Source of the DNA: Desulfobulbaceae bacterium
GTDB lineage: Bacteria > Desulfobacterota > Desulfobulbia > Desulfobulbales > Desulfocapsaceae
Direction: 5' to 3'
Assembly (NCBI GenBank): GCA_026988015.1
Contig: JALSMA010000075.1
Coordinates: 1-64,000 of the forward strand
Length of the DNA: 64,000 bases
Translations under genes and position numbers: made by a program
Notes under the pieces: model-generated
Databases searched by the model: none
What the model saw: the letters and a program-made list of their open reading frames with translations, nothing else
What the model was told of the DNA's origin: nothing
In this document: positions 9,070-17,781 of the stretch, one piece after another
How positions within the stretch are numbered: the stretch's first letter is position 1
How the letters are laid out: each line of letters opens with the position of its first letter

Positions 9070-11562
9070 ATGAAAATGCAAAACAATCACATTGAAGTTA
9101 TTCAGGGTATTGTTGAACGTGTTACCTACCATAACGAGATCAATGGATGGAGTGTTCTCAGGGTAATGTGTTTCAAGGAGTTCGAACCATCCACTGTGAT
9201 TGTACATCAGACCAAAGTTTTCGCAGGTGCCTCAATGAAATTCAGTGGCAGCTGGTGTAATCATCCTAAATATGGAAGACAATTTACGGCACACAGTGCT
9301 GTTGAACAAAAACCCGCATCAGCTGCCGCACTCGAAAAATATCTTGGTTCTGGGCTCATACCTGGCGTAGGACCAAAGACAGCCAAACGTATAGTCTCTC
9401 ATTTTGGTGAAAAAACGCTGTCTGTTTTTGAGGAAACAATAGAGGATTTGGTACAGGTTCCAGGCATCGCCCAAAAAAAACTTGAGACTATTTCCAAGGC
9501 ATGGGAGGAGCACTGCGGTATCCGCGATGTAATGATATTTCTTCAGAAACACTCGATATCCACGCTCTTTGCAGTTCGTATTTACAAAAAATACGGTCAG
9601 CAGGCCATTGAGATCGTCTCCAGGAATCCGTATCAGTTGGCTAACGATTTTTATGGCATAGGTTTTTTCTCCGCAGATAAAGTAGCTTTATCGTTTGGAA
9701 TAGAAGCAAACGCCCCGATAAGAATTTTTGCCGCAATAAGGCATATTCTTGCAGCATCCAGGGAAAAGGGGCATTGCTACCTCACGATTGATCAGATTCA
9801 GGTTGAAGTACAAAAGTTACTGGATCTTGATTTGCACGGCGTGCTGGAGACATATCTGCAGTTAATGGAAAAGGATGGCCTGCTGAAGAAAAGAATCCTC
9901 TCAACAGAAGAAGAAAGTGTTTCCTGCTACTATTCCAAAACACTCTACTACGATGAAAAGAGTTGTGCAGCTGATCTTACCAGGCTCTGCCAGCCTATTG
10001 CCATAGATACTGATAGAATAAAAACATGGCTTTTGGAATATGGCAAAAAAAGTAACATCACTCTCAGCAAAGAACAGGAAAACGCAGTCAGTGGAATTAC
10101 AGGCTGTGGAATGTCTGTTCTAACTGGAGGCCCAGGATGCGGCAAAACCACCACTACAAAAACCCTGGTGAAGCTGTTTATGGCCATGGGGAATAAAGTC
10201 CTTCTTGCCGCCCCCACTGGCAGGGCCGCCCAGAGAATGGAAGAAGTAATCGGGATAGAGGCCAAAACAATTCATCGCCTCCTGGAATTCCAAAATGGTT
10301 CGTTTAAAAAAAACAGAGATAATCCACTCAACTGTGGTGTGTTGATTGTTGATGAATGTTCCATGCTTGATATCAGCCTCGCTGCTGCACTTTTTAGTGC
10401 AGTTCCACGGGATGCCGCACTCGTTCTTGTTGGTGACGCTGACCAGTTACCGTCAGTTGGTGCTGGGAACGTACTGAGTGACATAATAAGGTCAAACCAC
10501 ATTCCAGTGTATTCGTTATTGAAGATATTTCGTCAGGCCGAGGATTCAACAATTATTTCTTATGCCCATGCCATGAACAAAGGTGAAATTCCTCACGTTC
10601 CCTCGCCATTTAAAAGCCCACAACTCTGGAAGCAGAAGTGCGACTGTCTTTTTATTGATTCCAGCGAGGCGACCCAGGAGCAGTTGCGAGTTATAAGAAA
10701 GGCAAAAAAACATCTTAAACTCAAGTCGCTTGAGGAAGAGTATGGGCTTGATAATCTTTACGTGTCCGAATATAAACAGCAAATTCCCCAAAAATATCAT
10801 AAAAAAGATGAAGGATCGTATAATATCGATGATACAGTTGATTTTGGAATACTCCAGACTGCTGAAACCGAGGCCGATGAACTAAGGGCTGTCACCAGAA
10901 AAATTCACCCATGGTCATCTCTTTATTATGGACTCACTGCCAGCCAGGTTCTGATAAGACTTTATACAGAATGGGTACCTAAATATTTTGGAAAATCAAC
11001 CGAAATACAGGTTCTTTCTCCCATGACCAGAGGAAGTCTTGGTACGGTCAAATTGAATGAATCATTGCAGGAGAAGGTCAATCCACCACATGAAAATAAG
11101 GGACAGATAGTTCTTGGTAACAGGATTTTCAGAGTTGGTGATAGAGTTATTCATCGCAGGAACAACTACGATCTTGGGGTTTATAACGGTGATATCGGGA
11201 AAATTTCAGAAATAAACAGTATTGATATTACCTGTGTCGTGACATTTTTTACAGATTCAAGAGCGGTTGAATATCAGCGGGATCAACTTAGTGAGCTTGA
11301 TCTTGCATATGCCATCACCATTCATAAGGCACAGGGGAGTGAATTTGACTGCGTTATTATTCCGGTGGTGTCCCAACATTTTAATATGTTATTTCGCAAT
11401 TTGTTGTATACAGGTCTGACCCGTGCAAAAAAACTCGCTGTTTTTACCGGCACCAGACAGGCTTTCGGAATGGCCGTTCGAAATATTGACAGCGCAAAGC
11501 GGCAGACTGCCCTGACAGAACTTCTTCAAGAAGGATTGGGTGGCAAACTACATACTTCATGA
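9070..11562 (+). CDS. recD2: RecD2-type ATP-dependent 5'-3' DNA helicase
   Basis: This 830-residue SF1B helicase of the RecD/TraA group works without RecBC in organisms that use RecD2. The N-terminal OB/HhH region (~1-200) includes GLIPGVGPKTAKRIV. The motor has Walker A GGPGCGKTTTT (~354), the APTGRAAQRM motif, Walker B LIVDECSMLD (~425), VGDADQLPSVGAGNVL, the IFRQ motif and a final TIHKAQGSEFDCV with YTGLTRAKK. Between MNKGEIP (~502) and QVLSPMTRG (~648) are about 145 residues where most relatives have about 60, so an insertion of roughly 80 basic residues sits in motor domain 2. No ribosome-binding site is clear at the ATG; a second ATG follows two codons later. Confidence 0.92.
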   Translation: MKMQNNHIEVIQGIVERVTYHNEINGWSVLRVMCFKEFEPSTVIVHQTKVFAGASMKFSGSWCNHPKYGRQFTAHSAVEQKPASAAALEKYLGSGLIPGVGPKTAKRIVSHFGEKTLSVFEETIEDLVQVPGIAQKKLETISKAWEEHCGIRDVMIFLQKHSISTLFAVRIYKKYGQQAIEIVSRNPYQLANDFYGIGFFSADKVALSFGIEANAPIRIFAAIRHILAASREKGHCYLTIDQIQVEVQKLLDLDLHGVLETYLQLMEKDGLLKKRILSTEEESVSCYYSKTLYYDEKSCAADLTRLCQPIAIDTDRIKTWLLEYGKKSNITLSKEQENAVSGITGCGMSVLTGGPGCGKTTTTKTLVKLFMAMGNKVLLAAPTGRAAQRMEEVIGIEAKTIHRLLEFQNGSFKKNRDNPLNCGVLIVDECSMLDISLAAALFSAVPRDAALVLVGDADQLPSVGAGNVLSDIIRSNHIPVYSLLKIFRQAEDSTIISYAHAMNKGEIPHVPSPFKSPQLWKQKCDCLFIDSSEATQEQLRVIRKAKKHLKLKSLEEEYGLDNLYVSEYKQQIPQKYHKKDEGSYNIDDTVDFGILQTAETEADELRAVTRKIHPWSSLYYGLTASQVLIRLYTEWVPKYFGKSTEIQVLSPMTRGSLGTVKLNESLQEKVNPPHENKGQIVLGNRIFRVGDRVIHRRNNYDLGVYNGDIGKISEINSIDITCVVTFFTDSRAVEYQRDQLSELDLAYAITIHKAQGSEFDCVIIPVVSQHFNMLFRNLLYTGLTRAKKLAVFTGTRQAFGMAVRNIDSAKRQTALTELLQEGLGGKLHTS

Positions 11563-11586
11563 ATATATTAGCAGGAAAACGCAGCA

Positions 11587-12024
11587 ATGGAATATAGAAG
11601 TGGCTCGGTGGGCAGGGTACTTACAATTCGCTTTGATCATGGCGATGATTTTTTAGAGGAACTCAAAGGAATTCTGATTAATGAAAAAATCAGGGTTGGC
11701 TGGTTCCAGATCCTCGGTGCTGTGCGACATGCAGATGTGGTTATCGGTCCTGAAGAACCGGTTATACCTCCAATCCCCGTCTGGACAAGTGTGGATGAGG
11801 CAAGGGAGGCCATCGGAACTGGTTCAGTTTACATGGATGGTGAAGAGCCCGTTATTCATCTTCATGCTGCCCTTGGATTTCATGGTGAAACGCTCACCTG
11901 CTGTGTACGAAAAAACACAAAAGTTTACCTGATTCTTGAGGTGATTTTGTTTGAAATCACAGGAGTGGATGCCACACGCCCCTGGTGGGAAGAAGGTGGC
12001 TTTAATCGACTAACTTTTTCCTGA
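11587..12024 (+). CDS. PPC (DUF296) domain protein, possible DNA-binding
   Basis: The 145-residue product matches the PPC/DUF296 fold: a LTIRFDHGDDFLEELKG start, a FQILGAVRHADVVIGP core, and HLHAALGFHGETLTCCV with the histidine pair of the metal site, then VYLILEVILFEI. The plant AHL proteins use this domain for interaction with nuclear factors, and bacterial members form trimers of unknown role; binding to DNA is inferred only from family naming. It lies 24 bases after recD2 and is probably co-transcribed. Confidence 0.75.
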   Translation: MEYRSGSVGRVLTIRFDHGDDFLEELKGILINEKIRVGWFQILGAVRHADVVIGPEEPVIPPIPVWTSVDEAREAIGTGSVYMDGEEPVIHLHAALGFHGETLTCCVRKNTKVYLILEVILFEITGVDATRPWWEEGGFNRLTFS

Positions 12025-12071
12025 TATCATTGCCTGTCGTTAACTATTATTTATAACACTTTGGTCATCTT

Positions 12072-12623
12072 ATGAGCGAATTTATCAGTAAATCGGAAAT
12101 GAAACGTATTTATAAGCAGGTTGGAGAGCTTGCCAAAGAGGTGGCAGATCTCTCGGACAAGGAGCTTAAGAGTTTCCCAGGTGGCACAGTTATCCATGAA
12201 GAAATCCTCGCAACCCGTGGGCTCAAAGGCGGTTCTCGGAACCGTCAGATTAAATACCTGGCAAAAGTTTTACGACAGGGACCACTGGATGAAATATATC
12301 TCTTTATTACTAAAAGAAAAGGTTCTGACCTTCATGCCAGAAAACAGTTTCATGAAGCAGAACGTTTGCGAGACACCCTGATAAATGAAGCAATGGAGTA
12401 TCACCAGAATTGCCTTTCTGAACAGATCCCTTTTGAACCCGACTGGGAGAGTCCATTCATTACAGAAGTGACTGAAGTCTATCCCAACCTGAAAGAAAAA
12501 GAATTGCGTCAGGTTATTTATCAGTATGTCAAAACCCACAACAAATTCCATTATCGTGAACTGTTTCGTATGATGAAGGCAGCTGTTGATCAGAAAGAGC
12601 GGGTTGAAAAGAGTAAAAACTGA
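12072..12623 (+). CDS. darP: Ribosome-associated protein DarP (YjgA/DUF615 family)
   Basis: This 183-residue all-helical protein shows the DUF615 pattern: SKSEMKRIYKQVGELAKEV at the start, the GGSRNRQIKYLAKVLRQ motif in the middle, and a C-terminal FHYRELFRMMK segment. In E. coli the family binds the maturing 50S subunit near the peptidyl-transferase centre. The region 94-105 (FHEAERLRDTL) is conserved. It may belong to the recD2-PPC transcription unit (47-base gap). Confidence 0.8.
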   Translation: MSEFISKSEMKRIYKQVGELAKEVADLSDKELKSFPGGTVIHEEILATRGLKGGSRNRQIKYLAKVLRQGPLDEIYLFITKRKGSDLHARKQFHEAERLRDTLINEAMEYHQNCLSEQIPFEPDWESPFITEVTEVYPNLKEKELRQVIYQYVKTHNKFHYRELFRMMKAAVDQKERVEKSKN

Positions 12624-12731
12624 ATCTGAAACCATTATTCGGCCAATTCGCGTTAAACTTGCGTCAACCTCTATTTTTATATAGCAGCGCCGCATCCCGA
12701 AACTGCCGATATTTAACTGTAGTGGAATGCT

Positions 12732-13610
12732 ATGACAAAGGAAAATACTCATCTTGCTTCAGGTTATGACCCTTTGGGGAGACTTTGCACCGATAACCCG
12801 AAAATCAGTGGCAAACAAGATCTTAGTAGCCTCTATGGCGCCAAGATACTCCTCGTCGAAGATAATCTGATAAATCAGGAAGTTGCCTCTTCGATACTCT
12901 CCCAAAAACAGATAACAACCGTTGTTGCAGGCAATGGTCTGGAAGCGCTGGCCAAACTCGAAACCGAACATTTTGATTGTATTCTGATGGATATTCAGAT
13001 GCCGGTGATGGATGGATATGAGGCGGCAAGAGCCATCAGAAAAAAAAGTAAATTTCGGAACTTGCCAATACTTGCCATGACTGCCAATGCCCTTGTAAGT
13101 GATGAACAGTCTGCCATTGCAGCTGGGATGAACGGTCACATACCAAAGCCCATTGACAGGGATATCCTTTTTAGTGAGCTACTTAAGTGGATAGGAAAAG
13201 GGCTCTCTCCAGAGGATAAAGAAAAAACAGCCAGTATTCGGGAAAAGGATTACCCGGTTGATATTGTTGATATGACTGCATCTCTGAAAAGGATAGGGGG
13301 GGATCGTGCTCTACACGAAAAAATCTTAAGGACCTTCCTTCAAAATCATCGTAATGATTATTTTCGGATGGCTTCCTTTATTGACGCTGGTGATATTGAA
13401 TCTGCACAAGATATTGCCCACTCCCTGAAAGGTGTTGCCCTGGTGGTAGGGTCAGGTCGTCTCTATAAGATTGTCACAGATTTGGATACAATGTTGTCTA
13501 CCACACCGGTACCCTCGCATCTTTCCAGTCTTCATGACTTGGAGGAAACTTTAGCTGAAGTCGTACTTGTGATTGAGAAGTTTTTACAGCATTTAGATCT
13601 GGGTACGTGA
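12732..13610 (+). CDS. Two-component receiver plus Hpt phosphotransfer protein
   Basis: The 292-residue product has an N-terminal linker (~1-33), a receiver domain (~35-160: ILLVEDNLINQEVA, phosphoacceptor Asp87 in ILMDIQMPVMDGYEA, MTANAL and the HIPKPID lysine) and a C-terminal Hpt domain with the phosphoacceptor His230 in DIAHSLKGVA. There is no kinase, DNA-binding or enzymatic output domain, so it looks like a phosphorelay intermediate detached from a hybrid histidine kinase. The partner kinase is not in the window. It converges on folE2. Confidence 0.88.
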   Translation: MTKENTHLASGYDPLGRLCTDNPKISGKQDLSSLYGAKILLVEDNLINQEVASSILSQKQITTVVAGNGLEALAKLETEHFDCILMDIQMPVMDGYEAARAIRKKSKFRNLPILAMTANALVSDEQSAIAAGMNGHIPKPIDRDILFSELLKWIGKGLSPEDKEKTASIREKDYPVDIVDMTASLKRIGGDRALHEKILRTFLQNHRNDYFRMASFIDAGDIESAQDIAHSLKGVALVVGSGRLYKIVTDLDTMLSTTPVPSHLSSLHDLEETLAEVVLVIEKFLQHLDLGT

Positions 13611-13705
13611 CGGATTCAGGTTGGAATCAGAAAAACAGCCGCTCAGTGGTGAAACCTCAATGAAATCTTATAAAATGTGAGGGGCAAAAAGGGGCTGCTG
13701 AGATG

Positions 13706-14443
13706 TTACCGGATCTCGTTTGAGTCAACATAGGCGTAAGCGCTATGTTTGTGAATCGATTCAAAGCTTTCAACACTTGCTGAGAACCATGTTATTTTAG
13801 AGTCCTCAAGTGCTGAAACTGCTACTTTTCGCACAACATCTTCCACAAACATCGGATTGTTATAAGCCCTTTCGGTAACATATTTCTCATCGGGCCTTTT
13901 CAAAAGGGCCCAAAGTTCACATGATGCTGCATCTTCTACCATCCGAATAAGGTCTTCCGCCCAAATAAATTTCTTGAATTTGACATTTAAAGTGACCTCA
14001 GCCCTTTGGTTATGAGCTCCAGCTTCACTTATTTCTTTTGAGCAGGGACAGAGCGTGGTGACAGGAACCCTCACTGAAAGAATGAAGTCATTATCCGTTC
14101 CAACCTCTCCAGTGAAACTGCATTCGTATTCCATAAGGCTTCTGGTGTCAGAAACCGGAGCTCTTTTTTCGATAAAATAGGGAAACGACATCTCGACCCT
14201 GGCACTTTTGGCACAGAGCCCTTCTTTTACTTCCGCAAGAAGATCCGGAAAGTTACTGACACTCAGGTCATCCATATACTGATTGAGGACAGATGTAAAC
14301 GTGTGGACACAGCTCTCGCGATATTCTCCCGGTACAGAAACCTGGAGAGAAACGGTAGCAACACTATTTTGGAGACCACCGTTTTTCTCACGAATGCGAA
14401 CTGGTATCTGAATATCCTTGATTCCGACAGATTGTATCTTCAT
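13706..14443 (-). CDS. folE2: GTP cyclohydrolase FolE2 (GTP cyclohydrolase IB)
   Basis: FolE2 converts GTP to dihydroneopterin triphosphate, the first step of folate synthesis, using a metal other than strict zinc. The ~245-residue product shows VPVTTLCPCSKEISEAGAHNQR with the metal-ligand Cys, RVEMSFPYFIEKRAPVS and the C-terminal ESFESIHKHSAYA. I start it at the internal ATG at 14443, which lies five bases after the metF stop. A start at 14470 would overlap metF. Together with metF it forms a one-carbon operon. Confidence 0.93.
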   Translation of the reverse strand: MKIQSVGIKDIQIPVRIREKNGGLQNSVATVSLQVSVPGEYRESCVHTFTSVLNQYMDDLSVSNFPDLLAEVKEGLCAKSARVEMSFPYFIEKRAPVSDTRSLMEYECSFTGEVGTDNDFILSVRVPVTTLCPCSKEISEAGAHNQRAEVTLNVKFKKFIWAEDLIRMVEDAASCELWALLKRPDEKYVTERAYNNPMFVEDVVRKVAVSALEDSKITWFSASVESFESIHKHSAYAYVDSNEIR

Positions 14444-14447
14444 TGAT

Positions 14448-15335
14448 CTATCGAAGCTGGGTTGAATCACGTACCCCTAATGAATCATAAATTTCCAAAG
14501 TGGCTTGAGAGGAGTTAAGAGTGAAAAACTGAATACCGCGAACATCGTTGTCGAGCAGGTCTCGAACTTGCTCGGTGGCCCAGTGAGTACCAACCTTTTC
14601 AACATAGTCATCATTTTCTGCACGAAATACTGCTTTCAGCAACCGGGCTGGTATCCTCGCCCCACCTGCGAGTTCAGCCGTTCTTATCAGACCGCTTTTT
14701 GTGCTGACAGGCATTATTCCAGCGATATTAGGCACATGGATACCGGCAATCTCGCAACGTTCACAATAATCGTAAAAGTCACGATTGTCAAAAAAGAGCT
14801 GGGTGACAATATAATCAGCACCTGCATCGACTTTTTCCTTGAGAAAGTCGATTTCCTGAAGGCGATTGGGGGTGGAAGGGTGACCTTCGGGGAACCCGGC
14901 AACACCAACACACATTTCTGGAAAGTGTTTTTTTATATAGGATACCAGGTCGGCGGCATAAGCGAATCCATTAGCAGGCTCCACATAATCTTTCTGATCT
15001 TTGGGTGGGTCACCGCGCAGGGCAAGAATATTCTGAATTCCGGCTTCCTGGTATTTCTCGAGTATAGAATGCATCTCAGCACGGTTGCTGCCAACGCAGG
15101 TTAAATGAGACACGACTGTTATATTTGTCTGTTTCTTAATTCTGACAACAAGATCATGGGTAAGATCTCTTGTCGTGCCTCCAGCACCATACGTCACGCT
15201 TACATAAGAAGGGCTAAGTGGCATGAGATTGGAGATTGTCTTCAGAAGACGGTCTGCGGCTGCATCTTCCTTGGGAGGGAAAAATTCAAAACTAAACGTT
15301 GTCTTTTGATTCTTAAGAAGGTCTTTAACAAGCAT
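14448..15335 (-). CDS. metF: 5,10-methylenetetrahydrofolate reductase
   Basis: MetF reduces methylene-THF to methyl-THF for methionine synthesis, or acts at the methyl branch of the Wood-Ljungdahl route. The protein starts MLVKDLLKNQKTTFSFEFFPPKED, the classical MetF opening, and continues with SVTYGAGGTTRD, HLTCVGSNRAEM, ILALRGDPPKD, YIVTQLFFDN and GIMPVSTKSGL; the flavin and folate contacts are all present. I prefer the ATG at 15335, which has AGGA about 7 bases upstream, over the longer frame from 15386. folE2 follows in the same operon. Confidence 0.95.
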   Translation of the reverse strand: MLVKDLLKNQKTTFSFEFFPPKEDAAADRLLKTISNLMPLSPSYVSVTYGAGGTTRDLTHDLVVRIKKQTNITVVSHLTCVGSNRAEMHSILEKYQEAGIQNILALRGDPPKDQKDYVEPANGFAYAADLVSYIKKHFPEMCVGVAGFPEGHPSTPNRLQEIDFLKEKVDAGADYIVTQLFFDNRDFYDYCERCEIAGIHVPNIAGIMPVSTKSGLIRTAELAGGARIPARLLKAVFRAENDDYVEKVGTHWATEQVRDLLDNDVRGIQFFTLNSSQATLEIYDSLGVRDSTQLR

Positions 15336-15553
15336 GTACAATCCTGTGATGAGTAGATGATTCAGGGACTTTTTTTCAGATTGCATTCTTTACTCTTTTT
15401 TGACCTGTTCGACAAGTTGCAAATCACATTAATGGTTGTATGTGCCCAAACTGACCATTAACAACCATCTTTTTATGTTAATTTATGGTGATTCAGTGTA
15501 AAATGAGGGTTTCGCGCAGAGTGTTTGATATGATCTTACCCGGATGATACTTA
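15336..15553. promoter_or_regulatory. metF/hslR divergent region with two mutually exclusive inverted repeats
   Basis: Within 15430-15468, TTAATGGT pairs with a downstream ACCATTAA, and the overlapping ATGGTTGT pairs with ACAACCAT. Only one of the two 8-bp stems can form at a time. This may be an operator or an alternative hairpin in the metF leader. It does not resemble the S-box SAM riboswitch. Confidence 0.4.
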
Positions 15554-15949
15554 ATGTCAGATAATGAGAAGCAGGTCAGAATTGATAAATGGCTTTGGGC
15601 TGCCAGGTTTTTTAAAACCAGAAGCCTCGCTTCTAAAGCTGCAGCAGGTGGCAAAATATTTTTAAATGGCCAACGCTGTAAACCTTCGAAGGGTATTGTT
15701 CCCGGGGATGAGCTTACCATTCATAAGGGCCAGATCGGTTTTGTGATCATTGTAACAGCACTTTCCAGTCGTAGGGGGCCTGCTGTGGTTGCCAGAAAGT
15801 TGTATGATGAAACCGCCGACTCCATAAAAAACCGGGAAGAGCAACGTCTTGAACGTTCCCTGTTTTATGCGGGGCAGAGCTTGCCCGCAAAACGTCCGGG
15901 GAAACGAGATCGAAGAAAAATTAAGGAATTTATCCGTAAAGGGGAATAA
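15554..15949 (+). CDS. hslR: S4-domain RNA-binding protein, Hsp15-like
   Basis: The 131-residue protein opens with an S4 domain ([42 protein letters not shown]) and ends in a basic tail ([19 protein letters not shown]). Hsp15 recognises 50S subunits carrying a stranded nascent chain and moves the peptidyl-tRNA for recycling. Length and tail fit HslR. It leads the hslR-purH'-purN-pyrR run with only 17 bases to the next gene. Confidence 0.9.
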   Translation: MSDNEKQVRIDKWLWAARFFKTRSLASKAAAGGKIFLNGQRCKPSKGIVPGDELTIHKGQIGFVIIVTALSSRRGPAVVARKLYDETADSIKNREEQRLERSLFYAGQSLPAKRPGKRDRRKIKEFIRKGE

Positions 15950-15966
15950 CAAAAAAAGGAAGGGAC

Positions 15967-16581
15967 ATGAGTAAAATTGAAAGAGCAATAATCAGCCTCA
16001 CTGATAAAACTGGTATTGAGGGCTTTGCTAAAGAGCTTGCAGACCTTGGAGTTGAGATTTTATCTACTGGCGGGACCGCTGCTAAAATCAGGGAAGCCGG
16101 TATTGATGTCATGGATGTTTCAGAATTTACAGGTTTTCCTGAAATGCTTGATGGCAGAGTTAAAACGCTGCATCCAAAAGTACATGGTGGTATCTTGAAT
16201 CAGCGTACCAATAAGGAGCATCAGGAACAGTGTGCCCAATACGGCTTAAAAAATATTGATCTGATTGCTGTTAATCTGTATGCATTTGAAAAAACTGTTG
16301 CCGATCCAAACTGTAGCCTTGGTGATGCCATAGAGAATATAGACATTGGTGGTCCCACCATGCTTCGAGCGTCTGCCAAGAACTTTAATGATGTCACCGT
16401 GATTGTAGACCCGGATGATTATCCTCAGGTTATAAAAGAGATCAAAGAAACCGGTAATACAACCCTGAAAACCCGATTCCGTCTTGCCGCCAAGGTGTTC
16501 AAACTCACCTCTGTATACGATACCACCATCTCAGCATGGCTTGAGAATGTCGATGTGGACAGTAACGAATATTTCAAATAG
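15967..16581 (+). CDS. purH: Stand-alone IMP cyclohydrolase (N-terminal half of PurH)
   Basis: The 204-residue product corresponds to the MGS-like IMP cyclohydrolase domain of Pur[56 protein letters not shown] and [16 protein letters not shown]. It closes the purine ring of FAICAR to give IMP. Usual bifunctional PurH proteins run to about 510-530 residues; the AICAR formyltransferase half is absent here and the frame ends cleanly, so this looks like a true split form rather than a truncation. purN follows after 13 bases. Confidence 0.92.
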   Translation: MSKIERAIISLTDKTGIEGFAKELADLGVEILSTGGTAAKIREAGIDVMDVSEFTGFPEMLDGRVKTLHPKVHGGILNQRTNKEHQEQCAQYGLKNIDLIAVNLYAFEKTVADPNCSLGDAIENIDIGGPTMLRASAKNFNDVTVIVDPDDYPQVIKEIKETGNTTLKTRFRLAAKVFKLTSVYDTTISAWLENVDVDSNEYFK

Positions 16582-16594
16582 AGGCTGAACTGAC

Positions 16595-17176
16595 ATGTTA
16601 AAGATGGCGGTGTTACTCTCCGGGAGTGGCAGAACTCTTGACAATTTCCACGAAAGAATCAATGCTGGAAGTCTGCAGGCAGAGATTAAGGTGGTTGTTT
16701 CAAATATTGCTGGTGTTCTTGGACTGTCCAAGGCTGAAAAATATGGCTATCCTGCTTTTCATGCTGCAGGTAATGACCAGATTAACGCAATTCTGGCAGA
16801 TTATGATATCGATATCATTTCTCTCGCTGGATTTCTGAAACTTTACACACCGCCATCTGCACTGCAGCGAGCAGTGATTAATATCCACCCATCGCTGATA
16901 CCTTCTTTCTGCGGAGATGGCTTTTATGGCTCTAGGGTACACAATGCAGTTAAACGACGTGGCTGCACGGTTAGTGGCTGTACCGTACATTTCGCAAATG
17001 AAGTTTATGATGAGGGTCCTATAATCTACCAGAAAAGTGTGATAGTTGATTATGATGACAGTGCTGATGATATAGCGAGAAATGTATTTGCAGCTGAATG
17101 TGAAGCCTTTCCTGAAGCAATAAATAGAGTTGATAAAAGAGGAACTGAATTCTTCTGGAATCGCATCCAAGGATAA
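16595..17176 (+). CDS. purN: Phosphoribosylglycinamide formyltransferase
   Basis: PurN transfers a formyl group from 10-formyl-THF to GAR in purine synthesis. The 193-residue product has the VLLSGSGRTLDNF P-loop, VVSNIAGVLGLSKAE, the catalytic stretch NIHPSLIPSF, and GCTVSGCTVHFANEVYDEGP with the catalytic Asp after VYDEG replaced by the usual family arrangement. A methionine two codons in is an alternative start. It stands between purH' and pyrR in one operon. Confidence 0.92.
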   Translation: MLKMAVLLSGSGRTLDNFHERINAGSLQAEIKVVVSNIAGVLGLSKAEKYGYPAFHAAGNDQINAILADYDIDIISLAGFLKLYTPPSALQRAVINIHPSLIPSFCGDGFYGSRVHNAVKRRGCTVSGCTVHFANEVYDEGPIIYQKSVIVDYDDSADDIARNVFAAECEAFPEAINRVDKRGTEFFWNRIQG

Positions 17177-17178
17177 TC

Positions 17179-17715
17179 ATGAAAAGTTACACCCTGTTAA
17201 ACAGTGACGAAATCAAACTTGCCATCATCAGGATAAGCCTTCAGATCCTGGAAAAACATCATAGCCCTGACAACATTGCCATCGTTGGTATTCACACCTG
17301 TGGTGTGTTTCTCGCCCAGAGAATTCGTCAGATTATCAAGGAACAGACATCACAAATGATTCCCTATGGAAGCCTTGACATCAATCTGTATCGTGATGAC
17401 TGGAGTCTTATTACCCAGAATCCCGTGGTAAAAACAACGGATATCAGTTTTGGCGTTGAGGGGATGGATATTATCCTGGTTGATGATGTTCTTTTTACCG
17501 GGAGAACCATCAGGGCCGCACTTGACGCCCTGATGGATTACGGCAGACCCAAAAGTGTTCAGCTTGCAATCCTTGTGGATAGGGGTGGACGTGAATTGCC
17601 GATCCAGGCCGATTATGTAGGATTGCATACCACAGTCCGATCAGATGAAAAAATCAAAGTTGTGTTCGAAGAGATTGGCGGTCATGATGAAGTCGTACTG
17701 CAGAACAAAAACTGA
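17179..17715 (+). CDS. pyrR: PyrR: pyrimidine operon regulator / uracil phosphoribosyltransferase
   Basis: The 178-residue protein has the type I PRT core with the PRPP-binding loop ILVDDVLFTGRTIRAAL and the TCGVFLAQRI and LVDRGGRELPIQADYVG signatures of PyrR. In Gram-positives it binds pyr mRNA leaders to attenuate transcription in response to UMP; it also salvages uracil. No pyr biosynthetic gene is adjacent, so its RNA target would lie elsewhere. AAGGA sits just before the ATG, two bases after purN. Confidence 0.92.
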   Translation: MKSYTLLNSDEIKLAIIRISLQILEKHHSPDNIAIVGIHTCGVFLAQRIRQIIKEQTSQMIPYGSLDINLYRDDWSLITQNPVVKTTDISFGVEGMDIILVDDVLFTGRTIRAALDALMDYGRPKSVQLAILVDRGGRELPIQADYVGLHTTVRSDEKIKVVFEEIGGHDEVVLQNKN

Positions 17716-17781
17716 CCTGTCATAACAATGTTTCTCTATTACCCTGGAAGCAATTACTCCCTCTGAAAAGGTTTTATACAA

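Noticed and set aside
14505-15104. 199-codon ORF on the plus strand opposite metF
   Set aside because: It is antisense to conserved MetF motifs and shows no protein-like pattern of its own.
15336-15553. SAM (S-box) riboswitch upstream of metF
   Set aside because: The conserved S-box core segments are not present.
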